This document shows positions 1-6,864 of a stretch of DNA of 15,163 nucleotides, in pieces. Position 1 is the stretch's first letter; every line of letters starts with the position of its first letter. The translations under genes were made by a program, and so were the position numbers. The DNA comes from Candidatus Komeilibacteria bacterium (GTDB taxonomy: Bacteria > Patescibacteriota > Patescibacteriia > UBA1558): contig JANLIN010000110.1 in the NCBI GenBank assembly GCA_024654345.1, positions 1-15,163 on the forward strand. Reading direction: 5' to 3'. Below the pieces are notes generated by a model, which was given only the letters and a program-made list of their open reading frames with translations, made no database searches and was not told the origin of the DNA.

Positions 1-51
1 GGTCGTCGACCCCTGGGGTGGGATGCTGTTGGATGTTATTAACGGAAGTCG

Positions 52-2670
52 CTATTTCCCGTATTTTTCCTCTGCCTCTCTCAAATTAACTGACAGTAAT
101 TTGGAGACGCCGTCACTGCCCATGGTGACGCCGTAGAGAATGGCGGCGTGGTGCATGGTGACACGATTGTGAGTAACGGCAATGAACTGGGTGCGACTGG
201 AGAGCTCGTTGATGATCGCCACGTAGCGGGCGGCGTTAGCTTCATCTAGCGCGGCGTCTACTTCATCCAAGAAAACAAAGGGGGATGGGTTGGCGTAGAT
301 GATGGCGCAAATCAGGGCGATGGCCGTCATCGCCTTTTCACCGCCGGATAGGGTATTGATAGAGTCTATTTTTTTACCCGGTGGGCAGGCTTTGATCTCT
401 ATTTCGTTAACGGTGATACTTTTTCGTAAATTCTTAATCCACTCCGAATCAGTCTCATCATTTTCTTTTTCTTCTGTCTCATTTTCCTCTTCCGTAGGGG
501 TATTGGCAGTGCGCATGATAAGACTGGCCTTGCCGCCATTGAACAATACTTTGAAATACTTCTGAAATTCTTCGTTGATAACGCTGAAATTTTTGCGAAA
601 TTGTTCATCAATTTGCTGGTCAAGCTCTTTGACCACTTCTCGGAGATGATCAATGGATTGCTGCAAATCTGATATCTGGGAGTCCAAAAATTCGAATCTT
701 TCTTTAACTTCTTCGAACTCCTGTGGCACCGCATTGTCAATACCGCCTATCAAAGCGGCTTTGTTCTTGAGAGAGTTAATACGGTCGCGTAGGGCCGTCA
801 AGTCAGCCACCGGTTCGGTCGTTGACTGGCTAGTGAAGTCTGAGCCTATTTCTTCAGCGATTTCGTTTTCCAAATCCTCAAATTTAGTTTCCAGCTTGGC
901 GACTTGTATATTAATGTCATTGACGATGGTTGTCTTTTGATTCAATTCATTTTGTAGCTCACGAACCTGTTTTTGTAAGCGTATAAGATTGTCTTGCTTG
1001 GCCTGTGACTGGTTGTTGAAGTTTTCTATTTCTGATTTTACTAATTCGAGACTACCCTCGATACCGCTAAGCTCCTGCTCTAAGGACTTCTTTTTTTCCA
1101 ACAATACCTTTTTCTGCTCGCTGAGATCGCCGCTTTCCTGCAGTGCTATATCTCTGTCTATTTCCGACTTTTCTGTCTGTACTTGCGCCAATTGTTGAGT
1201 TAACTGCTGTACCTCTTGCCGAGAAATTTCATGTTTCAATTTCAAATTATTCACCTCATCCACCAAATTATCCTTGGAGGTGAGGAAAGACTGCAGCTTA
1301 TTTTCCAAATCTAGGATATGATCGGCGTCAGGTAAGCTTCCTGATTCCAATTCGGTGCTGAGACTATTAATGATAGTTTGTATATCTTTGGCCTTTTCTT
1401 TGAGCAACACTACTTTTTCGGGAGTATCAGCGACGGCCAATTGACTAATAAAACTTTCGTAGGTGTCGCGCAAATGAGCCAGGCGGTTCCTTATTTTGTC
1501 GGGAGACAGCGCTCCTCTTTCTTGGCGCAGAGAGGCCAACTGGTCACGCAGTTTACTGAAGTCTTCGACCAGGGCACGTTGTTCTTGAGATTTTATTTCC
1601 CATTGCGACTGCCATTGCTTCGCTTCCTGCCGCCCGGTGTTCAATTGACGCTCAATATCGGTCAGATTTTCTCCCAGTGTTTGTGATTTTTTTCGCAACC
1701 ACAGCAAATCATTTTGGCCGGCGGCGGCCAGCTCTAGATCCATTTTTCCTTGGAGGAGAGATATTTCCTGTAAGGACTTGTTTTTTTGGTTTACCAGCTC
1801 CGAATATTTAGTTTCTACGGCCTGAAAGGCGGCGTTGCGCGTATCCTCACTCTCTATTTTATCAAGCTCTACTTGCAGAAGGGACATTTTATCTTCTAAA
1901 TCACGGCGTAGCTGTTCATTGATTTCAAAATCTCTTTGTCGCGTCGTCAAATCCTTTTTTAGAGATAAAGAGAGATGACTGTAGTACTGTGTCTGAAGCT
2001 GATGAAGCTCACGACCGATCTCTTCTTTTTCTTCCAATCTTTTCATCTGGCGGGTAAGTGAGCGTAATCGTGGCTCTATCTCTTGTACCAACTGTCGTGA
2101 TTGTTGGAGATTTTCATGCGCTTTTTCCATTTTGTTCAAAGACTGCTCACGCTTGATCTGATACTGTCTGACGCCGGTGGCTTCGTCAAAAAACTCTTTT
2201 CTTTCCAAAGGCGAGGAAGTAAGGATAGTATCAACCATACCTTGTCCAACGATAGAATAAGACTTCTGTCCAAAATTGGATTTAGCCATCAGCATCTGAA
2301 CGTCCTGGAGACGAACTTTGTTTTTATTGATCAAGTATTCATTCTCTCCATCACGGTAAATACGACGAGTAATGACAACCTCGCTATAGTCAATCGGGGC
2401 GCGTCCATCTTCATTGTTGAGATGCAAATTCACCTCGGCAAAGCCGAGGCGGGATTTTTGGTCACTGCCGGCGAATATAACGTCTTGTGATTTCTTTCCG
2501 CGTAAAACTTTCAGACTTTGTTCTCCCAGTACCCAGCGTACAGCGTCAGAGATGTTGGATTTACCCGAGCCATTTGGACCGACAATGGCTGTCAACTCAC
2601 GATTGAATTCTAAAGTAGTCTTGTTGGCAAAAGATTTAAATCCTTGAATTTCAAATTTTTGGAGATACAT
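52..2670 (-). CDS. smc: Chromosome segregation ATPase SMC, short and without a recognisable hinge
   Basis: This is a structural-maintenance-of-chromosomes ATPase, which in the family loads on DNA and helps compact and segregate chromosomes. The N-terminal head (about residues 1-170) has Walker A GPNGSGKS at 31-38 and the Q-loop region SIVGQG near 139-144. The C-terminal head (about 695-872) has the ABC signature LSGGE at 774-778, Walker B FVFLDEVDAALD at 798-809 and the switch His in AVTHNR near 834. Between them lie two long coiled-coil arms, about 172-385 and 455-690. The protein has 872 residues against about 1150-1200 for typical bacterial SMC. The glycine-rich globular hinge is not recognisable; residues about 386-452 are a short helical linker with breaks at ALSPD, ADTPEK and GSLPDAD. 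An acidic insert (about 724-743) sits in the C-terminal head. It is the last gene visible in the rpmF operon, 78 bp after rnc. The first ATG fits the conserved MYLQKFEIQGFKSF start; its ribosome-binding site is weak. Confidence 0.95.
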   Translation of the reverse strand: MYLQKFEIQGFKSFANKTTLEFNRELTAIVGPNGSGKSNISDAVRWVLGEQSLKVLRGKKSQDVIFAGSDQKSRLGFAEVNLHLNNEDGRAPIDYSEVVITRRIYRDGENEYLINKNKVRLQDVQMLMAKSNFGQKSYSIVGQGMVDTILTSSPLERKEFFDEATGVRQYQIKREQSLNKMEKAHENLQQSRQLVQEIEPRLRSLTRQMKRLEEKEEIGRELHQLQTQYYSHLSLSLKKDLTTRQRDFEINEQLRRDLEDKMSLLQVELDKIESEDTRNAAFQAVETKYSELVNQKNKSLQEISLLQGKMDLELAAAGQNDLLWLRKKSQTLGENLTDIERQLNTGRQEAKQWQSQWEIKSQEQRALVEDFSKLRDQLASLRQERGALSPDKIRNRLAHLRDTYESFISQLAVADTPEKVVLLKEKAKDIQTIINSLSTELESGSLPDADHILDLENKLQSFLTSKDNLVDEVNNLKLKHEISRQEVQQLTQQLAQVQTEKSEIDRDIALQESGDLSEQKKVLLEKKKSLEQELSGIEGSLELVKSEIENFNNQSQAKQDNLIRLQKQVRELQNELNQKTTIVNDINIQVAKLETKFEDLENEIAEEIGSDFTSQSTTEPVADLTALRDRINSLKNKAALIGGIDNAVPQEFEEVKERFEFLDSQISDLQQSIDHLREVVKELDQQIDEQFRKNFSVINEEFQKYFKVLFNGGKASLIMRTANTPTEEENETEEKENDETDSEWIKNLRKSITVNEIEIKACPPGKKIDSINTLSGGEKAMTAIALICAIIYANPSPFVFLDEVDAALDEANAARYVAIINELSSRTQFIAVTHNRVTMHHAAILYGVTMGSDGVSKLLSVNLREAEEKYGK

Positions 2671-2711
2671 AAATAATTGTAAGCCTTGAAACTTCTCTTA
2701 TTTTAACACAA

Positions 2712-2737
2712 CACCCGATGGTTATAAACCTCGGGTG
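2712..2737 (-). promoter_or_regulatory. Hairpin between rnc and smc
   Basis: CACCCGA (2712-2718) pairs with TCGGGTG (2731-2737), and GGTT (2720-2723) pairs with AACC (2727-2730) around an ATA loop, leaving one bulged T. On the minus strand no solid U-tract follows, so it is a poor terminator. It could be an RNA processing or stability element between the two cistrons. This is inferred from dyad symmetry only. Confidence 0.5.
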
Positions 2738-2748
2738 GTTATACTGAA

Positions 2749-3486
2749 CTAGCTTTTCCAATTCATTGCCAACAAACCTTGCCGTGCGGCACTGATCTGG
2801 GCTTCTTGTTTGGAGGTGCCGGTGCCTTCGGCTATTTTGCGTCGACCTATATAAAGGCCGATTTTGAAAAATTTATCATGATCGGGACCAGATTCTTCTA
2901 TAACTTTGTAAGACGGAGTGACACCATAAAGTTCTTGCGCCTTTTCTTGGAAATTGCTCTTGGGGTCTATGTACGATTTAGCCGCCAGTATATCTTCCAG
3001 TTTGATCAGGATGAATTTTTTGATAAAGATATCAGCCGTTGGCCAGCCTTGATCCAAATAGATAGCACCTATGCAGGCCTCCACGGCATTGGCTAAGATG
3101 TAATTTCTCGCTTTACTACTGTTATCTTGAGATTCCCCTTTGCTTAAATATAGATTTTTTTCTATGTCCAGGTCACTGGCAATAGTTGCCAACATTTGGC
3201 CATTTACCAAACTAGCGCGCCAGTTTGTCAGCTCTCCCTCCGGATTGGGATATTTCATATAAAGATACTCGGTCACGGAGAGTTCCAATACGGCGTCACC
3301 GAGAAATTCAAGACGCTCGTTATGATCCAGTTCAAAGTCTTTATGCTCGTTCAAATAAGAGCGATGAACGTGTGCCTGTCGCAGGAGGTCGTAGTTATTG
3401 AAAGAAACGCCCCAGCTGTCAGCCAGTTTCTTAAAATCACGCATGTATTTTTCTTTCGCGGTAGGTAACAGTCTACTTAAATTCAT
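2749..3486 (-). CDS. rnc: Ribonuclease III
   Basis: RNase III cuts double-stranded RNA and matures rRNA precursors. The nuclease domain (about 16-165) carries the family signature NERLEFLGDAVLE at 56-68, giving acidic residues E57, E60 and D64, and the second motif LANAVEACIGAIYLD at 131-145, giving E136. A double-stranded-RNA-binding domain covers about 175-242 and ends with the typical TSKQEAQISAA helix at 224-234. The length of 245 residues is normal. The position that is usually Asp four residues into the second motif (E. coli D114) is N133 here, read from codon AAT at 3088-3090. The gene lies 34 bp after the NusB-Nudix gene and 78 bp before smc. The start is uncertain: Met15 (3444) is also possible, and neither has a strong ribosome-binding site. 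Confidence 0.95.
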   Translation of the reverse strand: MNLSRLLPTAKEKYMRDFKKLADSWGVSFNNYDLLRQAHVHRSYLNEHKDFELDHNERLEFLGDAVLELSVTEYLYMKYPNPEGELTNWRASLVNGQMLATIASDLDIEKNLYLSKGESQDNSSKARNYILANAVEACIGAIYLDQGWPTADIFIKKFILIKLEDILAAKSYIDPKSNFQEKAQELYGVTPSYKVIEESGPDHDKFFKIGLYIGRRKIAEGTGTSKQEAQISAARQGLLAMNWKS

Positions 3487-3520
3487 GTAAATTCAAATAG
3501 ACTACAACCTACTCTTATTG

Positions 3521-4387
3521 TTAAAACTTAATATTTAATTTATTGAATGCTTGTTGCAAAATCGCACGGGTATTTTCATAATCCATTCTGGCCACAGCTT
3601 CAGTGGGAGAAAACCATTGCACATCTTTGAGCTCAGGAGAGTTTGGCTTCTTCAATTTGTCATCATAGCTTTTGATGAGAAAGAAGTGGACGGTTTTGAT
3701 GACGGTCGTAGTCTTCGGTTTTTTTATCTTAAAATCAATCTCACCGATAAAATCCTGGACCTCCAAATTTTTTAGTCCGGTCTCTTCTTGCACCTCGCGA
3801 CCGGCGGCCATTGCCAGATCCTCATTTTCCTCAATATGACCCTTGGGAAGAGCCCATTTGTCATAGGCATTGAGAATAAGAGCCACTTTAACTCCTTCAT
3901 CATCTTGAAAATAAGCCACACCGCCGGCGGATGTTTCGCGTTCGATCTTCTCCTCCATATTCTGTTTTTCTCCCTGTACTTCCATTTCTTTGTAAATGGA
4001 GCCCAGGACACCATTAATGAATTTGCCGGAAGAGTCTCCGCCATAAGTCTTGGCCAATTCAATCGCTTCATTGATGGCTACTTTCGGGGGAATATTTTGA
4101 TCATATTTTAGCTCGTAAATTCCCAGTCGCAAGCAGTTACGATCAGCGGGTGTTATTTGATCCAGTGGCCATTCGGGAGCATATTTAACTATCAATCTGT
4201 CAATCTCGTCGATATTATCTCTTACGCCAAATACCAGCTCATGACTAAAGCCGTCATCATTGAAATCAACAGCGAATTCTTTGAAATTGTACTGCAGTAT
4301 TTCTTCCAACTCCTCCGTTTGGTCGTTAAAATCCCACTGAAAGAGTGTTTGTAAGGCTAAGGTACGAGCAAGATGTCTATTGGACAT
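3521..4387 (-). CDS. nusB: NusB antitermination factor fused to a Nudix hydrolase
   Basis: This is one uninterrupted 288-residue frame with two domains. Residues about 1-136 are a complete NusB fold: it opens [19 protein letters not shown], has [24 protein letters not shown] at about 70-93, and ends [14 protein letters not shown]...GKFINGVLG. NusB normally works with NusE (S10) in rRNA antitermination complexes. Residues about 150-288 are a Nudix hydrolase with an intact Nudix box at 183-205 (G183, E189, R197, E198, E201, E202, G204). The preceding WALPKGH is typical of the Ap4A/NTP-pyrophosphohydrolase-like branch; the substrate cannot be told from sequence. NusB alone is usually about 130-160 residues, so the Nudix half is a genuine addition. 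A Shine-Dalgarno-like AGGGAG before Met144 could allow separate translation of the Nudix part. The gene follows rpmF by 25 bp. Confidence 0.93.
   Translation of the reverse strand: MSNRHLARTLALQTLFQWDFNDQTEELEEILQYNFKEFAVDFNDDGFSHELVFGVRDNIDEIDRLIVKYAPEWPLDQITPADRNCLRLGIYELKYDQNIPPKVAINEAIELAKTYGGDSSGKFINGVLGSIYKEMEVQGEKQNMEEKIERETSAGGVAYFQDDEGVKVALILNAYDKWALPKGHIEENEDLAMAAGREVQEETGLKNLEVQDFIGEIDFKIKKPKTTTVIKTVHFFLIKSYDDKLKKPNSPELKDVQWFSPTEAVARMDYENTRAILQQAFNKLNIKF
3956..3975 (-). promoter_or_regulatory. Possible internal ribosome-binding site for the Nudix half
   Basis: On the minus strand AGGGAG (3975-3970) is followed after 11 nt by ATG (3958-3956). That ATG is in frame and encodes Met144, just before the Nudix domain begins. 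The spacing is longer than ideal, and the motif also simply encodes Gln-Gly-Glu, so it may be chance. Confidence 0.35.
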
Positions 4388-4399
4388 AATTTTAAAACA

Positions 4400-4424
4400 A
4401 AAAAGAAGTCTACTACTTCTTTTT
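4400..4424 (-). terminator. AT-rich hairpin at the rpmF stop codon, possible attenuator
   Basis: AAAAAGAAGT (4400-4409) and ACTTCTTTTT (4415-4424) are perfect 10-base complements around a 5-nt loop. The dyad overlaps the L32 stop codon (4413-4415) and ends about 12 bp before the NusB-Nudix start. On the minus strand the right arm is U-rich and continues TGTTTT, like a weak intrinsic terminator. It may lower expression of the downstream genes relative to L32, or protect the rpmF 3' end. Inference from sequence only. Confidence 0.5.
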
Positions 4425-4610
4425 AGTTGATGAAGGTTTTTTCTTAATTACTTCTTGATTTTTATAGAACCCGCAGTGCTGACAAACGCGATGAGGCATC
4501 TTGGCTTGACCGCAGTTCGGACACTTGTGTAGAGCGGCGGTAGCGACTTTATGATGTGATCGGCGGCGGCCGCGACTGCTACTTGTTCTTCGTTTTGGCG
4601 GAACAGTCAT
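4413..4610 (-). CDS. rpmF: Large ribosomal subunit protein bL32
   Basis: This is ribosomal protein L32 of the 50S subunit, 65 residues, a normal length. It opens with the classical basic segment [20 protein letters not shown]. It then shows a four-cysteine zinc ribbon, CPNC at 30-33 and CQHC at 43-46, so this is the zinc-binding (C+) form. A lysine-rich tail ([10 protein letters not shown]) ends the protein. It is the first gene of the rpmF, NusB-Nudix, rnc, smc operon and is read from a near-consensus promoter 44 bp upstream. No strong Shine-Dalgarno sequence precedes the ATG; only AAAAGA is present. The start is fixed by the conserved N-terminus. Confidence 0.97.
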   Translation of the reverse strand: MTVPPKRRTSSSRGRRRSHHKVATAALHKCPNCGQAKMPHRVCQHCGFYKNQEVIKKKPSSTKKK

Positions 4611-4653
4611 TCTTTTAAATTAAAGTTAAATAAATTTCCAAAAATCTTTTGAT

Positions 4654-4682
4654 ATTGTAGCTTATTTACTTGGTTAAGTCAA
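4654..4682 (-). promoter_or_regulatory. Sigma70-type promoter of the rpmF operon
   Basis: On the minus strand TTGACT (4682-4677) is followed by a 17-bp spacer and TACAAT (4659-4654). This is close to consensus at both boxes with ideal spacing. The predicted start near 4647 gives a leader of about 37 nt before the L32 ATG. Confidence 0.8.
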
Positions 4683-4725
4683 GCTGAGCGTCGGAGAGGG
4701 TATATGACTTGTTCACAGGTAGGCC

Positions 4726-4752
4726 TTGACATCATCCTGGATCTGTGATAAT
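4726..4752 (+). promoter_or_regulatory. Plus-strand promoter upstream of the structured RNA element
   Basis: A perfect TTGACA box (4726-4731) is followed by an extended -10 element, TGTGATAAT (4744-4752), with a 15-bp spacer to GATAAT. An alternative -10, TAATGT at 4749-4754, has a 17-bp spacer. It diverges from the rpmF promoter. No protein gene follows it on the plus strand, which points to a non-coding transcript starting near 4759. Confidence 0.55.
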
Positions 4753-4758
4753 GTGCTC

Positions 4759-4898
4759 AGTCACGCAAAAAACAAAAAAACCCTTGTAACTGCAGGCACG
4801 ACAAGCATGGGGATCAAAATTGGTTCTATTTCGGTTCCGACTGAAAAATTACCACTTCTGATTTTCTTGTCTGCAGTTACAAGGGTTTTTGATTTTCT
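4759..4898 (+). ncRNA. Candidate structured small RNA (long imperfect hairpin)
   Basis: Positions 4776-4890 fold into one long hairpin. The basal stem is a perfect 20-bp pairing of 4776-4795 with 4871-4890. A 5-nt bulge (4796-4800) is followed by ACAA/TTGT, then GGGGATCA (4809-4816) with TGATTTTC (4859-4866). A symmetric 4x4 loop, TGGT/ACCA, a second 4x4 loop and TTTCGGT/ACTGAAA (4829-4835 with 4840-4846) follow, closed by a UCCG tetraloop of the UNCG type. Several pairs are G-U on the plus strand and would be A-C on the minus strand, which favours a plus-strand RNA. The 3' arm ends GGGTTTTTGATTTTC, so the basal stem can itself act as the terminator. I do not recognise the family; a 6S-like RNA is one guess. 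A 77-codon frame over it (4726-4959) shows no protein-like features. Confidence 0.5.
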
Positions 4899-4901
4899 TG
4901 C

Positions 4902-4931
4902 CTGCCCCGCTTCCGAAGTGAAGCGGGGCGG
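4902..4931. repeat. GC-rich palindrome downstream of the RNA element
   Basis: GCCCCGCTTC (4904-4913) pairs with GAAGCGGGGC (4920-4929) around a 6-nt loop, and C4902/G4931 extends the stem past a T-G wobble. The plus strand continues GTCTTTAT, a weak U-tract, so it may back up termination of the small RNA. No U-tract follows on the minus strand. Confidence 0.5.
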
Positions 4932-4962
4932 TCTTTATACAATAGGCAAACATATATAAAAT

Positions 4963-4994
4963 GTAAAAACCACGACTCTGGCCATGGTTTTTAC
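4963..4994 (-). terminator. Probable terminator of the hsp20-VanW operon
   Basis: GTAAAAACCA (4963-4972) and TGGTTTTTAC (4985-4994) form a 10-bp stem. It lies 7 bp past the VanW-gene stop codon. The stem holds A5/T5 tracts on both sides, so it could work in either direction; on the minus strand it runs on into ATTTTATATA. Confidence 0.55.
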
Positions 4995-5001
4995 GAATAA
5001 T

Positions 5002-6864
5002 TTAATTTATTTCCGGCTCGGTTATTTCACTATCCTCGGCGGCGGGTGGATCTGCTGGAGGCTCCGGTTCCGGCGATATACCGACCATACAAACAGCCGG
5101 CCAGGGAACATAGTGACTGGTAAACCTTTCTTTCATGATTTGCCCATCGGCATAGGTGACTTTGTAATCAAAGAAAGCGTCGGCGCCGGCGTGAGCGCTT
5201 TCAACACACTTTTTGACGCCGGGCGCCAGATCAGTAGTATAAATTATTTTCGCGGGACCCGGAGATGTTATGTTATAGATAGTGGGGGCAGTATATTCAA
5301 CCTGGCGGCCGTCTTTTGTTCCCCAAACTTCAAAAATCAATTTTGTGCCCTCGGCGCGTGCCTGTATCACAATATTATGACCGGTGTCATTACGAAAACG
5401 AAAATCCGGCTTTGGATCATAGATGGTGGCGTCAAATCCGGCCGGCTCATAATAGGCCACTCGGTAGGAGTGATTTTTTCTTTCGACGATAGGTAGGCCG
5501 CTATCGATGGCGGCGCGAAAAGTCGTAGTACCGATCTGACAAAGACCACCCCCGTATTCAGGAACGGTACGATTGCCTTTTATAACAAGCTCTGGCAAAT
5601 AGCCGTTAGCGGCGTCAATGCTACCGAGCGTGTCTATTAACGAGAATGTATCTCCCGGTGCGATCAGGGTGCCGTTGACGGCCGCCGCCCCCACTTTGAT
5701 ATTGTGAACGCGATTGGGGGGGCTGCCCGTGAAATCCGAGGTACCGACGCCGATGATTTCCTTGATGCCGAGATTATTAACGTCAGCGATTGTGATCTTT
5801 GCTTTCTGGACAGAAACGACCAGCTCGATATCTTCATCGGGTTTATCGAAGAAGGAGCTGTTGGCGGCGGATACTGATTGTTCCAGATCCAACTGGAGAC
5901 CGTCACGACTGCTCTGAAATTCGGTTACCTTCCCGTTATTGATGGCAAATTTTGCATCCAGGGGGGCTTGATCAATGTTGGGAGCTACTTCAGAGGATAA
6001 ATATTCTCTCAGTCGGGTCGGAGAAAAAGACAGAGTAACGACCTCATCGGTCCGCGCGTACATCAGCCACTCTTTGTACGTCTCCGGCTCTACTGACCAT
6101 TCACTTTTCTCATAAAAAAGTTTCAGCTTCTTATCCGTCTGCCAAAATTCATTTGTCATGGTGATGATCTCCTCTGAGATGTCCTCGGCTTTTACCTCCG
6201 GATAATCTATCTCCCTTTCAATCTCTATCGGCGCGCGCGCCAAATGCGCGGATTGAACAGCCGTTTGCTGCATTATTTTTTCATAATTAAATACCATTCC
6301 CAGAGTATGAGGTTCTACCGTTATTTCACTCTCATTCATAACCGGTCGCGCGTTATATCCGACGGTTTCAAAGCCACTAAAATTGACACGGAGAGCCGAT
6401 TCTAGCTGTGCCGAATTTACCGCTCCATCCAGGTAGTATGATTCGCCGGTTAGCAAATGCTTCAGTTGTTGGTAAAAATTCTTTGTATAGCCTTGCCGGT
6501 GGCCTACGTCCCACAGCCGATCAATGGTGGCGTCAACGTCAAAATTGACGAGATTGTAAGACGTTTCGAGAGTGGTACTATAGACGGTAATGGGAATATT
6601 GATAATTTTGTCCTGGTATTGATAATCCAACCCCTTTGCTTTGAAGTCATCGACGGCGGTTTGTAGCTGAGCCTTGGCGGTGGCTGTGTCTAACCCATCA
6701 AGCTGGACGCCGGCCACGGACATGTTTGGTAAAAATTCATCCTGATATATTTCTTGCATGGCAAAGGCGGCCGCCAGACCAAGCGTCAGCAGTAGCAAAA
6801 AAGTGGTTGTGACAATCAGCAACCACTTCATCATATGATTTGATTTCAGTTTCGGTTTGCTCAT
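5002..6864 (-). CDS. VanW-domain membrane-anchored cell-envelope protein
   Basis: This 620-residue protein has a short basic N-terminus, one transmembrane segment (about 13-36) and a large extracytoplasmic part. Residues about 45-345 resemble the paired PG-binding-like repeats commonly found before VanW domains. The VanW domain spans about 372-516, with recognisable blocks FTGSPPNRVHNI (378-389), GTLIAPGDTFSLIDTLG (398-414), PEYGGGLCQIGTTTFRAA (435-452) and DATIYDPKPDFRFRND (478-493). Residues about 517-597 form a short beta-rich module ending in SHYVPWPAVCMVG, with cysteines C553 and C592 that could form a disulfide. The tail is rich in proline and acidic residues. VanW itself has no firmly established reaction; a role at the peptidoglycan or cell surface is inferred. 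Its ATG overlaps the stop of the 66-aa gene (TAATG), and it ends the hsp20 operon. Confidence 0.9.
   Translation of the reverse strand: MSKPKLKSNHMMKWLLIVTTTFLLLLTLGLAAAFAMQEIYQDEFLPNMSVAGVQLDGLDTATAKAQLQTAVDDFKAKGLDYQYQDKIINIPITVYSTTLETSYNLVNFDVDATIDRLWDVGHRQGYTKNFYQQLKHLLTGESYYLDGAVNSAQLESALRVNFSGFETVGYNARPVMNESEITVEPHTLGMVFNYEKIMQQTAVQSAHLARAPIEIEREIDYPEVKAEDISEEIITMTNEFWQTDKKLKLFYEKSEWSVEPETYKEWLMYARTDEVVTLSFSPTRLREYLSSEVAPNIDQAPLDAKFAINNGKVTEFQSSRDGLQLDLEQSVSAANSSFFDKPDEDIELVVSVQKAKITIADVNNLGIKEIIGVGTSDFTGSPPNRVHNIKVGAAAVNGTLIAPGDTFSLIDTLGSIDAANGYLPELVIKGNRTVPEYGGGLCQIGTTTFRAAIDSGLPIVERKNHSYRVAYYEPAGFDATIYDPKPDFRFRNDTGHNIVIQARAEGTKLIFEVWGTKDGRQVEYTAPTIYNITSPGPAKIIYTTDLAPGVKKCVESAHAGADAFFDYKVTYADGQIMKERFTSHYVPWPAVCMVGISPEPEPPADPPAAEDSEITEPEIN

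Noticed and set aside
1..51. Partial gene or terminator downstream of smc
   Set aside because: ACCCCTGGGGT is a dyad with only a one-base loop and no U-tract, and no supported frame could be traced to the window edge.
2101..2490. 129-codon plus-strand frame inside smc
   Set aside because: It lies opposite the conserved SMC N-terminal region, whose motifs are intact; the plus-strand peptide has no recognisable features.
4776..4890. Long inverted repeat as an insertion-sequence relic with terminal repeats
   Set aside because: No flanking target duplication and no transposase remnant are visible, and the inner sequence also pairs, which fits an RNA hairpin better. A MITE is not fully excluded.
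4726..4959. 77-codon plus-strand frame across the intergenic hairpins
   Set aside because: It runs through both arms of the long inverted repeat, has no ribosome-binding site before its ATG, which sits on the -35 box, and the peptide has no protein-like pattern.
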